Part shown: piece by piece, positions 13,701 through 24,918 of the stretch | Numbering within the stretch: the stretch's first letter is position 1 | How the letters are laid out: every line of letters starts with the position of its first letter | Source of the DNA: Trematomus loennbergii | Taxonomy: Eukaryota > Chordata > Actinopteri > Perciformes > Nototheniidae | Assembly: GCA_012861695.1 (NCBI GenBank) | Contig: JAAOOA010000147.1 | Coordinates: forward strand, 584,501-648,500 | Direction of reading: 5' to 3' | Length of the DNA: 64,000 nucleotides | Notes under the pieces: generated by a model | Told to the model about the DNA's origin: nothing | The model's database searches: none | Seen by the model: only the letters and a program-made list of their open reading frames with translations | Position numbers and translations under genes: made by a program

Positions 13701-16700
13701 TGTTCTCACGGTCATGGCCTTTCTCCATGGATATTTTCTTGCTAATCACTTCCTTTACCTTAGTTGGAGCAATGGTATCTATAACATTTTTAATTTTTGA
13801 ATTAAAATGATCTACTAGCTCATTTACTGAGATGTTAGCAGGGGCAAGTGTGGATGAAAAATTATAGTAAACATTTCCCTAGTATTTTCTGTTAAATATC
13901 GCTTTGTGGTTACCTCTTTCTGAACATTTTTGTGAACAGAAATAGAGCTCTCAAAGAAAACACAGGAATGATCAGAGAGTGCAACATCAGTCACCACAAC
14001 CTTTGAGATATTCAGACCCTTTGAGATAATTAAGTCCAGAGTGTGCCCCTTATTGTGCGTGGGCTCCGCCACATGCTGAGTCAGTCCATAGTTATCAAGA
14101 ACACAAAACAGTTCTTTAGCCCCTCTGTCCTGGGGGTTGTCAACATGGATGTTAAAATCACCAACAATGACTAAACGGTCAAAGTCAATACACACTATAG
14201 ACAGCAGTTCAGTAAAATCATCAAAAAAGCTTGCACAGTATTTGGGTGGTCTATAGATATTTAGGAACAGAGCTCGAGAGGAGCATTTCAGCTGAAGGGC
14301 CACATATTCAAAAGAAGCAAAGTCCCCATAAGATGTCTTCCTGCATTGAATGGAATCATTGAACAAAATAGCAACTCCACCCCCTTTCTTATGCATTCTT
14401 TCCTGACTCATAAAACTAAAGTTGGGAGGGTTGATTCGATAAGAACAGCTGCACTGTTATTTTGTTCAATCCAAGTTTCCGTTAAAAACATAAAATCGAG
14501 ATTGTGCTCAGTGATAAAATCATTGATTAAAAATGTCTTAGGATCATACCTGTGTTTAGTCTAGAAAAAGGTAAATGTGTGCATTTTATATAAAGTTGTG
14601 TATATTTACAGATTGTTGCAAAAACTAAGAAGCTTATAAAATCAGGTTTAAAACTAAAAGAGCTTTACAAAAAAGTAACACAATGAAAGATGTTTGGAGT
14701 TTTATTTGAGTTATTAATTTAATTTTTTGTCAAAGAGACGCTGATTTGAAACCGTTGTTACATACAGTTACGTCATTTCCTGTTTCTGCCGGAGAGAGGG
14801 GTTTGTCCCAAAGCTTGCCGCTGTATTTACTCCCTCCATCTGACAGGAGGGAGCCTCGTTGAGCTGCGAGTGTCACTCCGTCACGGAGGGGGAGTGTGTA
14901 GGGGTAGGGTGTAGGGCGTGGTTTGGGATTGGGCCTAAATCTTTGATCCATACACTTTATAAACGTTTTGATTTACAGACTCTCCTCTGGTAAACTCATA
15001 CTAATATAAAATGATAGTCAATAATGTAAACAAAAACCTACTGAGCTCTTTCAGTTAAAAACGTAATAGTGAATTAACAAATAATTGAATCTATTAAACA
15101 ACATAAATATGCATCATATTAATTGTACCCAAATATATTGATTAAATAGAAAAGTAATAGAATAATACCGATCAACATGAATACAAGTTAAAAGGCTAAT
15201 ACATTTTTTTTTTAAATGCTCTCTGAGGAACAACAGTGATGTGACTAAAGTGGTGAATGTTTGATTGAGCAGTACTTTGGAGCGTGGACTCCTCAGAAAG
15301 TGAAGGACCGAGTGACGGAGATCCTGTACGGCTGGACTCTGTGGCTCAAAGAAGAACCAAAGATCCTCGAGGCCTACGGCATGCTCAAGAAACAAGGTCA
15401 GGGTTCAGCATGCACTCGAAAACTCTTATTGTCATCTGCACAAAGCTACAGTGTAGAAATGGCAATGACAATCTTCTGACCTGAGCTCCTCCAACAATCC
15501 AACATATATAATAAAATACACTGAAGTTATTCACGTGATATATTGGCCCGTACATATGTATGTAGTTGTTTTGATTGGATCTACTGTAGGTGTGAAGTGC
15601 CACTCATATTTGATTAAGGGCCTTGTCTTTTGCACCACTTCTTATGCAACTTCAAATTCACCTTTTGTTTGTTTTGATTCCAACTTCATGAGTAGTCTGG
15701 CGATGTACTGAATAGTTCAAAGCTTCATTTATAATGTTGAATCAAACTTTTACACTGATACAGATAAAGATTTGGCTAAATTAATATAAGTAGTAGTAGT
15801 AGGTTGTTTCCACAGTTACATTACAGTGTGTTGAATTGTCCAAAACTCTTAAAATGTGTTGCGAAAAAGCAGTTTCTAAAATTGAAATGAATTCAACATT
15901 TTGATTTTGTTTCGAGGATTTATTTATTGTTGTTGATCTTGTAATATAACGTGACATTAGACATTGTATTTCCTTGAAAAAATATATCACATGCAGGCCT
16001 AGTTGTAAGTTATTTTCCCAACGTTTAATCCATATTACCCTGATTTTGTTATTTCAGGTATTGTAAAGAAAGACCCCAAACTGCCGGACACATTAATAAT
16101 GGCGCCTCCGACACAGAGAAATAAAGAGTCCGTTTTTGACCAGGAGGACAAAGCCACGGTGAGTCAGTGTGTTTAATATCTGATGATGTAACATTAACTT
16201 TCATCACACTAAAGCTGTGTTTCTGTGTCCTCAGTTATTAGCCAGACTGTTGAAAAGTGCTCGTCCTGAAGACCTGGAGACGGCCAACAGACTCATTAAG
16301 AGCACCATCCAGGAGGTGAGCAGTGCTGCAGCTGATCTGTTCATGCATGCATTTCTGATTGTATGAGTTTGATATTCATTTGTTTTGATGTGTGTGTGTT
16401 TTAGGAGCAGGAGAAAGCAGAGAAAGTGACAAAGCGAGAGTCCGCTCTGCAGGATGTGGAGAGCAGCACCAAACAGCTCCGAGTGCTCCTGCACCAGAAC
16501 ACCATCACCGGAGCGACGCTACAGCCCAGCGACGACATGAAGGTCAGTGCACATCACACACATCACACACATCACACACATCACACACATCACACACATC
16601 ATACACATCACACACATCATACAGAGATGGCAAAAGTACACACATCCTTTACTCAAGTAGAAGTACAGATACTCGTGTTTAAAAATACTCTGGTAAAAGT

Positions 16701-19409
16701 AGAAGTACTGACTAAACTTCTTTACTCAAGTAAAAGTAAAGAAGTTTGGGCTTTGAAATGTACTTAAGTAAAAAGTACCCATAACTAGCAGCTGTTTTAA
16801 AGAGTACCTGACCTCCCTTTATATTAATAGAACAATAATGTCATTGTTAGCTAATGAATGTTTCCATGCTGAACAACGGCAACATGACAACGTTTTCATT
16901 GGTCCTTCTTCTTTAGAGAAGACCAGGAAATGATGGATACACGGATCGTGTTCAAATCAATAGGCACACAATGACTCTAATAATGATCACGCCACCAAAC
17001 ACACATTCAAACTAAAGGAACCAGCCTGTTTGGAAAATGTAAGAAGTAGAAAGTACAGGTATATGTGTTCAAAATGTAAGAAGTAGAAAGTACAGGTATT
17101 TGTGTTCAAAATGTAAGAAGTAGAAAGTACAGGTATTTGTGTTCAAAATGTAAGAAGTAGAAAGTACAGGTATTTGTGTTCAAAATGTAAGAAGTAGAAA
17201 GTACAGGTATTTGTGTTCAACATGTAAGAAGTAGAAAGTACAGGTATATGTGTTCAAAATGTAAGAAGTAGAAAGTACAGGTATTTGTGTTCAAAATGTA
17301 AGAAGTAGAAAGTACAGGTATTTGTGTTCAAAATGTAAGAAGTAGAAAGTACAGGTATTTGTGTTCAAAATGTAAGAGTTAAAAAGTCGTCAGAAAAATA
17401 AGTAGTGGAGTAAAGTACTGATGCCAGAAAAATGTACTTAAGTACAGTAACAAAGTATTTGTACTCTACTACTTCCCACCTCTGCTTAATACACATCTTA
17501 CACAGAGACACAGATATAAAACAGCTGTTCAGGGCAGACCACAAAAGCTAGATTGGTTGTGAGTCCTGGTTCTGTATCGCCCTCTACTGGCTGTTTACTT
17601 TGAGACTTCACACACCAACTTCGCTGAAAATGTAAAACCACAAAACACTGATTTGTGTTTTTCTGGTCAAAAGTTGCTTCACTTTTAAATAAAAAAATGC
17701 TGTTGTAACAAGAGTTATGTGACCCTGATAGCAGTGTATTGAATGTCATTTTCTACGTAAGAGTTTTTTAATAAGCTTTATACGGTACACCTGTTATCAT
17801 ATTTAATGAGATCATGACCCTTAAGAAATAAAAAAACAAGATCCTCAACAAAACCTCAGTGAAGTAATTTACTTTATTTTAATATTAAATCAACTTTCTT
17901 TAATAAATGTGCCTCAAATTTTTGCAACTTTTTTTGACCACAATAGAAAACAATATATTTATATATCATTTTTTGTCAGATACATTTTTTTTTTTTAAAG
18001 AGCTTGAATGATTTAATGTTGAAATGTTTATGGACTAAAATTAAAGTTATTTTTATGTATTAGTCCTACATTGATATAGACTATCAAAATAATATATATA
18101 AGAATAATACTGTCTGGGCCCAATAAACCTCCAGATATGTTCTCAGAGGATCACATGTTTCCTCTCACTCAATGTGTTTGTGTAGAAGTGTAACTCATGA
18201 TTTGTCCCTTCAGGCCCTGTACGAGCGCTGCGACCGGCTGAGGCCCAGCTTGTTCCGCCTGGCCAGCGAAACGAAGGACGAGGACGTAGCTCTGGTGCAG
18301 ATCCTGGCGGCTAACGACGAGCTAACACTTGTAGTAAACGATTACAAAAACAAAGTGGGGAAGAGAGAGTGTAACGGCGGTAGAGAAAGAAGCAGAAGTG
18401 AGGATGAAATGGAGCGGAAAAATAATGGTAGGCCTGATTTGTTCCCCTTTTTTTCATTGTTTACGTCCCTGTGGAGATAAGTTTGACCTTGTGTTTGGCA
18501 CTGCTTTGTATTTGAACGTGTTTCTTCTTGTTCCTCCAGCTCCAATGAGTCCCAGAGAGATTAAAAGCTACCACCTCATCGACCTGTCAGCACTGGACTC
18601 TCCACAGACGCACAGAAAAGCTGATTCACCGCCATCTTTTGAATCATCTTCTCCCATGTTTCTCTCTTTCCTGGAAAGTAGCTTTAACTCAGACGCTGAC
18701 CAGGACTTCAATGAGCCAGGTAGACCTGCAGTTTGCTCCTAGTGCAATATAATGTTATTACTGGCTGTTACTTTTCAAAATTCTGCTCTGATTGTCATGT
18801 GTACATAGCTACAGTGTAGATATGTCAATGAAAATCTTAGGTCACAGGCTCCTCCAACAGTGCAACACAATAAAACACATACAATAGTTAAAATAGTGCA
18901 AGTAATACTGCTTATATACATTCATTTACTTTTATAATGCTGCTTTTTATGTTTTTTTACTTTGGATGTGTTCTTATCTCCTATGACGTAACAATGTAAA
19001 TGTTCCCACTGTGAGGCAAATAAAGCTTTCTGATTCTGATTGTGAAAGTAATGTCTTATAATGTGATGTTGTTCTGTCCTGTGATTACAGAATTAAAAGT
19101 AATCACGTCTCAAAACAAGAGACTTCACGGTCGTACTCTGAAGATCTGCTGCAGGTGAGGCTCCGATGTTACGTTAAAGAGTTTAACTGAGATTTTATTT
19201 TGTGTGTTTAACACCGTTAATTCGTATTTTTTCAGCTAAATGGAGAGTTTCAGATGAATCACGCTGAGCAGAACGGAGGCAGAGGCGTCGTTCTGAGAGC
19301 CCGTGGATGTGGGGGCAGCAGCGCGACATCGAATGGGACGAATATCTGGTAAGGATGGAGAAAATAAATACACTTTTGGAGATACAGTAATGCTTTGGTT
19401 GTGGCGTAC

Positions 19410-19440
<31 letters not shown>

Positions 19441-22238
19441 TATTGAGAAATACAAAAAGTAAAAAATCTACTGATATAGTAGATTTTTACTACTCTAATC
19501 CCAATTGTAATTTCAATAATGTGCTGGTGAATAATTTGTATTTAAATGATTATGGGAGGATAGACAGTGAAAATACTCTGGGTATAAATACGTAAAAATA
19601 CACAATATGGCACAAAATAAATCCTTCACATAAAATAATGTATAGTAGGACTGATCAAATCAAGACACTAAAATATAATCCCAGATAACGAGGGAAAGTC
19701 AAAGATATTGGCCATTCTGTAACATAATTACAACATGTTATACTATTATATTTTTATTTAAAATAATCACCTTTTCAAATGTTAATGTAGATACTTAGAT
19801 GTATCCTCATCACGATTCTTTGTGTTGTGTTGTGCATTAATGTTAATAGTATACATACATACAAGTAACTAAGTACATTTACTCAAGTACTGTACTTGAG
19901 TACAATTTTGAGATACTTGTACGAGTATTTCCATTTTATGCTACTTTGTACTTCTACTTCACTACAATTCAGAAGTAAATTGTGTACTTTTACTCCACTA
20001 CATTAATTTAATACTTTAAAGTGGGGTAGGTAAGTTTGAGAAACCGGCTCGAGATACACTTTTTGTTATATTCCATGGAATGCTCTTAACATCCCGATAG
20101 CAATGAATATCTTATAAAAAATCCATAAAAAAAATCATCTGTGGAAGCCGTAGTACTGTAAAAAGCATGACCAATCATCTGAGCCGGCCCGGCTAAATAA
20201 CTGAATGGCCTACCTGCCTGTCAGCCTTCCATCTGTGCACAAACTTATCTCGTGCCCTCATTGGTCATGTGCGCGTTCGTGTGTGTTGGAGGAGGGGCTC
20301 TATAAGGAAGTGGCAGATTTTTTCCGGCTGTGTATTTTCAAATTCTAGCGCACTCGAGCTGGTTTCTCCAAAATTACCTACCCTACCTTTAAGTTACTTT
20401 GCAGATGTGGATGAATGATGTGAAATATAATCAAGTGTTAAATCAGACTTGAGTTCCACCTGGAGTAAATTCACAAGCTACCCTGCAGTATACAAAGTCA
20501 TTCAAACTAGCTGCACCTTTACCAGCTTTGAGAACACTTTAATGATCAATCATTATAAAACATATATTATATATTATTCTGAAATGGACCAATCTGCACA
20601 ATGAGTACATTTGGTACTTTGAGTATATTTTGATGCTCATACTTGTGTACTTTTACTTGATTAACATTTTGAATGCTGGACTTTTACTTGCAACAGACTA
20701 TTCCTACACTCTGGTACTAATACTTAACTTAAGTACACAATCTGAGTACTTCTCTTACCACTGCTCAAATGCCATCTTTGTTATATCCTAAACAAATGTT
20801 TGACGATGTCTTCTTTCTTCAGGTCACTCCCTCACCATCAACAGTTCACAGAGTCAGGATCACTGTCCGAGAATCAGAAACAACTCAGTGAAATGTCGGG
20901 ATCTCCAGAAAAAAAGGAGAGCTTGTTGACACCACAACTATTAAAAAACATCTTTGTTCCCGTTCACTCCATCAAACCCAGTGAGTTCATACGGAGAAAA
21001 GCTGTGTTACTCTGTGTGTTACAGTACTGTTTTCCTACTAGTGTTTTTCTCCGTACGATTTCTCTGTTACGTGTTTATTTACTTCCAAACTTACCGTCCA
21101 AATGACTGTTATTTCATTTTTTTTGTAGGTAATATTGAGCCGATCACTGTGTATGATCATGGCGGCGTCCCGTTTCTCTACATTTTGCCAGAGACTCTCC
21201 GCCGGATTATCCTGGTGTCGCTGTGGTCGTCTCCTCCACCGTGAACACATCTGCCCTCCAAGTTAAAGACTTCCTGTTTCAAGCTGCTGTTCCAAAGGTA
21301 GAAAATATAATGTCTTAAAAAAAGGAAATACAATATATATATATATATATTTTTTTTTTGTGTGTGAGCGAGTATCATCAATATCAGACAGTTGTACAGA
21401 TTGTTATTGCAGATTTAAACTTGTAAAACGTTGTGAAAGTTTAAGGTACGTTGTTGTTTCAAAACAACCTTTTGAACATGAGGAGCAAGTGGGAATTCAA
21501 GCTCATTTTGCACCATCTGATTTATGATTGACGTGTTTTGAAAAGTCAACATTTCATCAGAAATCTGAATCACATTTATTGCAAAGTATGTTTTTACATA
21601 CAAGTAATTCTTCATAAATTTAAAGCAACTCCTGGAAAAGTTAAGAATCACAAAATAGTCTTACCGTGAAATTCATGTTAAAACTAGAGACCATACCCAT
21701 GATTTAACTCAACTCAACTTTGTTTGTTTTTATACATCCTCTAGATTTATCAATGACATTTAATTGTACATTTTTCTAATTGTTTGTTTATTGTAGTATT
21801 TTCATATTTAGTCTGTTATACTGTTGTGCGTTTGTCTAATTGTAAAATAACCCATGATGATATCAGATTTAATTTATTGCCACTGACGCCCCCTGCTGGA
21901 GACACCCACTTCAGATTTTCCATCTCATGAACAATGTGTTATGCACATTCCCACACACACTTTCTTCCTGATCTTTTAGCGGTTTAAGCTGTGCTGACCT
22001 GTTTTCCATTAATGAGTTGAATATCCATATAATTGTCAGTTTATTTCCCCTCTCTCAGACCATGTTAGTGAAGCTTCAGCCGGCCTCTGGGACTCACCTT
22101 CCTCCGTACAACCCTCTGCTGCCTCCACCTGCCGTCTCTCAGGTCCTCCTGCTGGATAACCCTCAGAAGGTGAGGTAACACGGCGCTTAAATTACATTAA
22201 ACCCCCCCCCCCCAGCATTAGTATAATTTGACTAATGA

Positions 22239-22290
<52 letters not shown>

Positions 22291-23025
22291 ACACCATGTA
22301 TACATCACTTCAGGGGACATTACATTGACATTACTGAGACTTATTCTAACCTTAACAGTAACCAACACATGCCTAATCCTAACCCTTACTAAGTCTTCAC
22401 CCTAAAATGAATGATTCCCTCCATTATGTCCCCATAAGGGAGGCGAGTCCCCACACGTGACTGTGTAAACAGATGTAGGTCCCCACAAGGATAGTAATGC
22501 TAGGACACACACACACACACGTCTTGTCTCAAAGTTAGATGTGTTAGCACCAAGCATTCAAGAGATATGACATTTTTTATCACTGAATTTTTGTCAAATA
22601 CTCTCCTTCTATTCTTTGATTTTATGTGATATTGTTATGGTATACTATACTATAACATTTTCATGGCATACTTCATACATCACTATGGTTCAGGGTTGGC
22701 CTTGCATCCCTTATGTTCATATATACAATTTTCTTAAACGCAATTTTACACATTTCTTCAACGTCCACTTGGACCGAAATGATGAACTGTTTGGATTTGT
22801 GATTTAAAAAAAAGGTCACTGTGACTCATACATGAACACAATGTTCATTTGCTGTTGATCATTGATGTGTTCAGTTATCCAACTACATGTGTCATGTCTC
22901 CCTCTTCTTTTTAGCGAAAGGTGCGTCTACGCTACAAACTGACAATGACACATGGAGACCAACATCTGAATGAGACCGGGGAGATCGACAACTTTCCTGA
23001 CTGGACCTCTTTGATCAGACACTGA
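7740..23025 (+). CDS. gga2: ADP-ribosylation-factor-binding protein GGA2, copy 1
   Basis: GGA proteins are monomeric clathrin adaptors that bind ARF-GTP and DxxLL cargo at the trans-Golgi. Sixteen exons with GT-AG borders: 7740-7782, 8594-8678, 9947-10022, 10664-10762, 15273-15396, 16058-16158, 16235-16315, 16405-16542, 18214-18427, 18540-18719, 19091-19154, 19236-19348, 20823-20980, 21129-21297, 22059-22169, 22915-23025. Domain order is VHS (exons 1-6, HKIQSPQEKESLQALTVLE), GAT (exons 7-9, ARPEDLETANRLIK and ERCDRLRPSLFRLASE), hinge with clathrin-box-like LIDLS (exon 10), and gamma-ear (exons 13-16, LLLDNPQK and VRLRYKLTMT). Ending in DNFPDW and lying next to ears2 favour GGA2 over GGA1/3. 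Two single-base losses relative to the right arm break the frame, in exon 11 (one A of an A run) and exon 14 (GTCCAC to GTCCC). Allowing for them, the model is about 622 codons, close to human GGA2 (613). I suspect sequencing error rather than decay. Confidence 0.9.
8963..9185. repeat. MITE-like repeat, TAGGGCTGGGCAATATG end
   Basis: The left end TAGGGCTGGGCAATATGACG and the right end ACATATCGCCCACCCC form approximate inverted repeats typical of a common fish hAT-derived MITE. It lies in gga2 intron 2. The mirror copy is at about 63013-63234. Confidence 0.55.
9431..9817. mobile_element. MITE with TTAAAGGTAGGGTAGGTAA ends
   Basis: A 387-bp element in gga2 intron 2. Its inverted ends read TTAAAGGTAGGGTAGGTAAG and TTACCTACCCCACCTTTAA. 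Three relatives occur in the window: 20016-20392, the mirror at 62384-62769, and a truncated copy at 55442-55760. Small ORFs starting MAYLPVSL come from this element, not from a gene. Family unknown to me. Confidence 0.75.
11777..13606 (-). CDS. LINE reverse transcriptase ORF
   Basis: A 609-codon open stretch. Reverse transcriptase motifs are in order: LDLSAAFDTVDHNIL (motif A with catalytic Asp), GVPQGSILGPLLF (motif B), YADDTQIY (motif C, YADD box), then LNKDKTEVMVFG. The C-terminal part (GLTKKSIRKLQLIQNAAARV, then HWLPVCQRIDFKILLL) is typical of fish L2-like elements. It would copy LINE RNA at a nicked target. The upstream endonuclease is in a different frame, separated by about 220 bp without an open frame. 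The long intact frame suggests a fairly recent insertion. Confidence 0.88.
   Translation of the reverse strand: MELKNARQSFFSDIITKNKNNARALFATVDRLTNPPVSVASEFLSTRACNDFASFFTDKIQKIRQAVSASASGTANVLSLCPPNINSNTMTQFHQINGKNLEDIIQLLKSSSCCLDIIPTGFFKDVFPCMASDLLHIVNTSLHSGIFPEALKTAVIKPLLKKNNLDASVMNNYRPISNLPFLGKIIEKVVFQQLSNFLHLNNCLDVFQSGFRPNHSTETALVKVFNDIHLNTDSGRTSVLVLLDLSAAFDTVDHNILLDRLENWVGLSATVLNWFESYLKDRKNFVSIGKYTSELTNMTCGVPQGSILGPLLFNIYMLPLAQIMKNNKISYHSYADDTQIYVTISPGDYAPIQTLSKCIEQINDWMCQNFLQLNKDKTEVMVFGAKAERIKVSAELQSAMFKTTDKARNLGVVMDSDLSFNSHIKTVTKSAYYHLKNISRIKGLMSQQDLEKLVHAFIFSRLDYCNGVFTGLTKKSIRKLQLIQNAAARVLTNTKKVDHITPVLKSLHWLPVCQRIDFKILLLVYKALNGLGPKYMSDLLLNYEPSRTLRSSGTGQLSVPRVRTKHGEAAFSYYAPNIWNKLPETCRSAATLTTFKSRLKTFLFAAAFN
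13824..14411 (-). pseudogene. LINE apurinic-type endonuclease fragment
   Basis: A 195-codon stretch containing GGGVAILFNDS, VIVGDFNIH and ALSDHSCVFF, motifs of the APE-like endonuclease that nicks target DNA for LINE insertion. Further upstream (about 14420-14520, minus strand) the preceding motif FMFLTETWIEQNN is readable in another frame, so there is at least one frameshift near 14410, and the N-terminal residues are lost to 5' truncation at 14536. A second break separates it from the reverse transcriptase. Non-functional as it stands. Confidence 0.8.
16555..16621. repeat. CATCACACA short tandem repeat
   Basis: About seven tandem ACACATC-type 9-bp units with minor variants directly follow the exon 8 donor of gga2. 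The right arm has fewer units (58565-58611), another length difference between arms. Confidence 0.8.
16622..17484. mobile_element. hAT-like MITE containing an expanded 37-bp VNTR
   Basis: The ends CAGAGATGGCAAAAGTAC and ACTACTTCCCACCTCTG are imperfect inverted repeats of a very common fish element. Subterminal repeats of ACTCAAGTA and AAGTAC type are abundant. The right-arm copy (57994-58564) is 571 bp; this one is 863 bp because of the internal tandem array at 17033-17381. It lies in gga2 intron 8. Confidence 0.72.
17033..17381. repeat. 37-bp minisatellite, about nine units
   Basis: The unit reads approximately AAAATGTAAGAAGTAGAAAG then TACAGGTATTTGTGTTC. About nine near-identical units plus a partial one are counted. 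Two sequence types differ at one position (GTATA or GTATT), and one unit has AACATG for AAAATG. The right arm has about one unit at 58097-58148, so this is a left-arm expansion. Confidence 0.9.
19855..20765. repeat. AAGTAC-rich repeat interrupted by a MITE
   Basis: A block in gga2 intron 12, rich in ACTTGAGTAC and TTTACTC motifs, ends TGAGTACTTCTCTTACCACTG. It resembles the common fish element with a CAGTGGTGGAAGAAGTA end. The 20016-20392 MITE interrupts it. Part of this region (about 19716-20083) is missing from the right arm. Confidence 0.55.
20016..20392. mobile_element. MITE, same family as 9431-9817
   Basis: It starts TTTAAAGTGGGGTAGGTAAG, ends TTACCTACCCTACCTTTAA, and has the same internal sequence (GAGCCGGCCCGGCTAAATAA) as the intron 2 copy. 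The right-arm counterpart is shortened to 55442-55760 by a deletion that removes one end. Confidence 0.72.
22203..22287. repeat. C run followed by (CA)n microsatellite
   Basis: A C homopolymer at 22203-22213 and a (CA)n tract at 22240-22287 lie in gga2 intron 15. The right arm has the mirrored G run and a longer (GT)n at 53601-53675. Confidence 0.85.
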
Positions 23026-23479
23026 AAAAACTTTGGATACTCGGATAAAAAAAAAAAAGAGAGGATCTGAAGAGTAAAGTGAAAAAAAACTGGACAAAAG
23101 TGTGGGGAAACTTGTGACAACGCGTACTGAAGTAACCAAAGAAACAAACTAAAAATATCTCTGTACTTTCAGGATTATAAAATAGTGTTTTCTGATACAT
23201 TAATGCCAAAATCATCTTGGAAGGATAGAAATTACTGAGGTAGCAACTCTTTTTTTAAAAGATACAAATGTTAAAAGTTCAGGAGATTACTTTCAGTATT
23301 TTGCTATTCCTGCATTAAAGTGCAGTTTGATAATAAGGTGTGTATTGAACCAATACTACTGACATGCAGCTGGTTACATGTCTGCACGTACATTATGTTC
23401 AAAGCCTTCTCTCAAAGTGCCTTAAGATGGAAGTTGTGTTTTTTAATATGTATTTATTAAGAGTGAGGTTGTCTTAAGG

Positions 23480-23485
23480 AATAAA
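23480..23485 (+). promoter_or_regulatory. gga2 polyadenylation signal (AATAAA)
   Basis: A canonical AATAAA about 455 bp after the gga2 stop, before any repeat, is the best candidate signal. Its mirror TTTATT is at 52417-52422 in the right arm. Confidence 0.55.
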
Positions 23486-23710
23486 TGTGTGAGAAAATGT
23501 TTTATATTTGCGGGTATTGTAGTGCCTTTTCTTTTGCTTCAGGTTCTTCAAGTGTTAAGAAACATAATGGTACCATTGCACTGACATCATGTTATATACA
23601 AGTTGTGTTTTGAGCCCAGAGGAACACATTCGTTGAATCTGAATCATCCATCACTGTCAGAAGTTAAAAACAGGCTGCACTTAAAGTTTGTCAGAATATT
23701 TCGGAATGAC

Positions 23711-24135
23711 TTAAAGGTCACCTATTATGCGCAATCCACTTTGTCCTGTCTCTTACACATAAACATGTGTCCCCTCTGTGTAAAGAGATTCTGAAAGTTT
23801 ATGATGTCATAATGATTTTTTGGCTTGTGTAACCATTAGCCAATCACCAACCAAGGTAACCTCCCCCCACCTTATCACCTGAATCTCCTCCTAGAGCACC
23901 ATTGTGTTTTTTAAACCAATCATGTCTCAGAGGGGCGTGGCCAGCAGCAGCTCATTAGCATTTAAAGCTACAGACACAGAATCAGCACTTTTCAAACAGG
24001 GCTGAAACAGAGGGGATTATGGGATGCTGCAATGATCTGTTTGGTGTTTCGAGCCAAACACTTCAGAGACATGTTTTGTATATATCTGAGACCTGTAATA
24101 TATTGTTGAAAAATAGTATAATAGGGGACCTTTAA
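23711..24135. mobile_element. MITE with TTAAAGGTCACCTATTAT ends
   Basis: A 425-bp element. It starts TTAAAGGTCACCTATTATGC and ends ATAATAGGGGACCTTTAA, clear terminal inverted repeats. The same family is found at 27394-28324 (interrupted by another element), and both are mirrored in the right arm (51772-52191 and 47227-48532). No ORF of meaning. Confidence 0.8.
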
Positions 24136-24918
24136 AGCCAAAGTGAATATGTATGTTCTTGTGTGTCTGTCAGTGCTACAGTGTTTTATCCTGCCATATG
24201 TCATAAATAAATATAAATTCTGTCTGTAAGCAAAACAAATTGAAACTCGGTTTGTGTGTGTGACTGGCAAAGTCACACACACTATTATTCTGCATCATCC
24301 TATTCTTCATCTCCTGCCTAAAAGTTGAGACCACTACTCGTCCCGGAGCGTTGCTGCGACATGCCCAAAAAACTCAAATCAAAACGTGCGGAAGAGAGAA
24401 ACTTCCTCTGAAAGGAACTTTGTGATTTTAGCCTTTGCAGACCATTTACATGCACACAAAACCCATATCACACACTGCAGGTGAACCCCAAAAAGCATGG
24501 ACCCAGAAAATAAAGCGTTAACAAAAGTCCTTTTTTAAGTCCCATTAGTTTTCAGAGGATAAAGGTTTTCCGGAGAACCTGCAGCTGAAAACACAGATCC
24601 ATGACTTTCATTTATCATATTTATTATTTGACATCAGCAGATTAAAATACATGTTTGTTATGTACATATATGTAACAGGGGTGTTAGATAAAGTGCCAAA
24701 TACCATTTTTACAAAAAACAATAGAAAGAAAAAAGTGATTTGTGGAAGACCATCACACCCATCGTCGTTACCCTGGTCCCACAATGCATTGCTTCAGGTT
24801 GAGCGGCCATCTTGTTTGGAGGAAGGCTGAAACGCTCAGTGGTTAGTTTGGCACGGTTCACCCGGGAATCAAACTCACAGTCTGGGATGAAGGGATGAAT
24901 ATAGGGTGTTTTTTTGTA

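Larger units (their letters stand above)
11579..14536 (-). mobile_element. 5'-truncated non-LTR retrotransposon (LINE), L2/Rex1-like
   Basis: On the minus strand it runs from a partial endonuclease through reverse transcriptase to a 3' tail of tandem CCTTG units (11579-11596 on the plus strand reads as AAGGC repeats). Flanking CTTAGG hexamers (11573-11578 and 14537-14542) look like a short target duplication, and the empty site CCTAAG is present at 60625-60630 in the right arm. Placement in the L2/CR1/Rex1 group rests on motif style and the pentamer tail; the exact clade is uncertain. The endonuclease N-terminus is missing and the reading frames are broken, so it is not autonomous. Confidence 0.85.
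11272..14935. mobile_element. MITE split by a LINE insertion
   Basis: The outer ends are GGCCCAATCCCAAACCACGC (11272) and its inverted counterpart GTTTGGGATTGGGCC (ending 14935), each followed inward by a TACACCCTACCCCTACACAC-type stretch. In the right arm the same element is uninterrupted at 60224-60932 (709 bp). Here a roughly 3-kb LINE sits inside it, giving a nested structure in gga2 intron 4. The GC-rich subterminal regions suggest a Harbinger-like element, but the target duplication is unclear. Confidence 0.78.

Noticed and set aside
23992..24282. ORF with RQNLYLFMTYGRIKHCST, repeated elsewhere
   Set aside because: It overlaps the end of a MITE (23711-24135) and adjacent AT-rich sequence; no splice context or homology.
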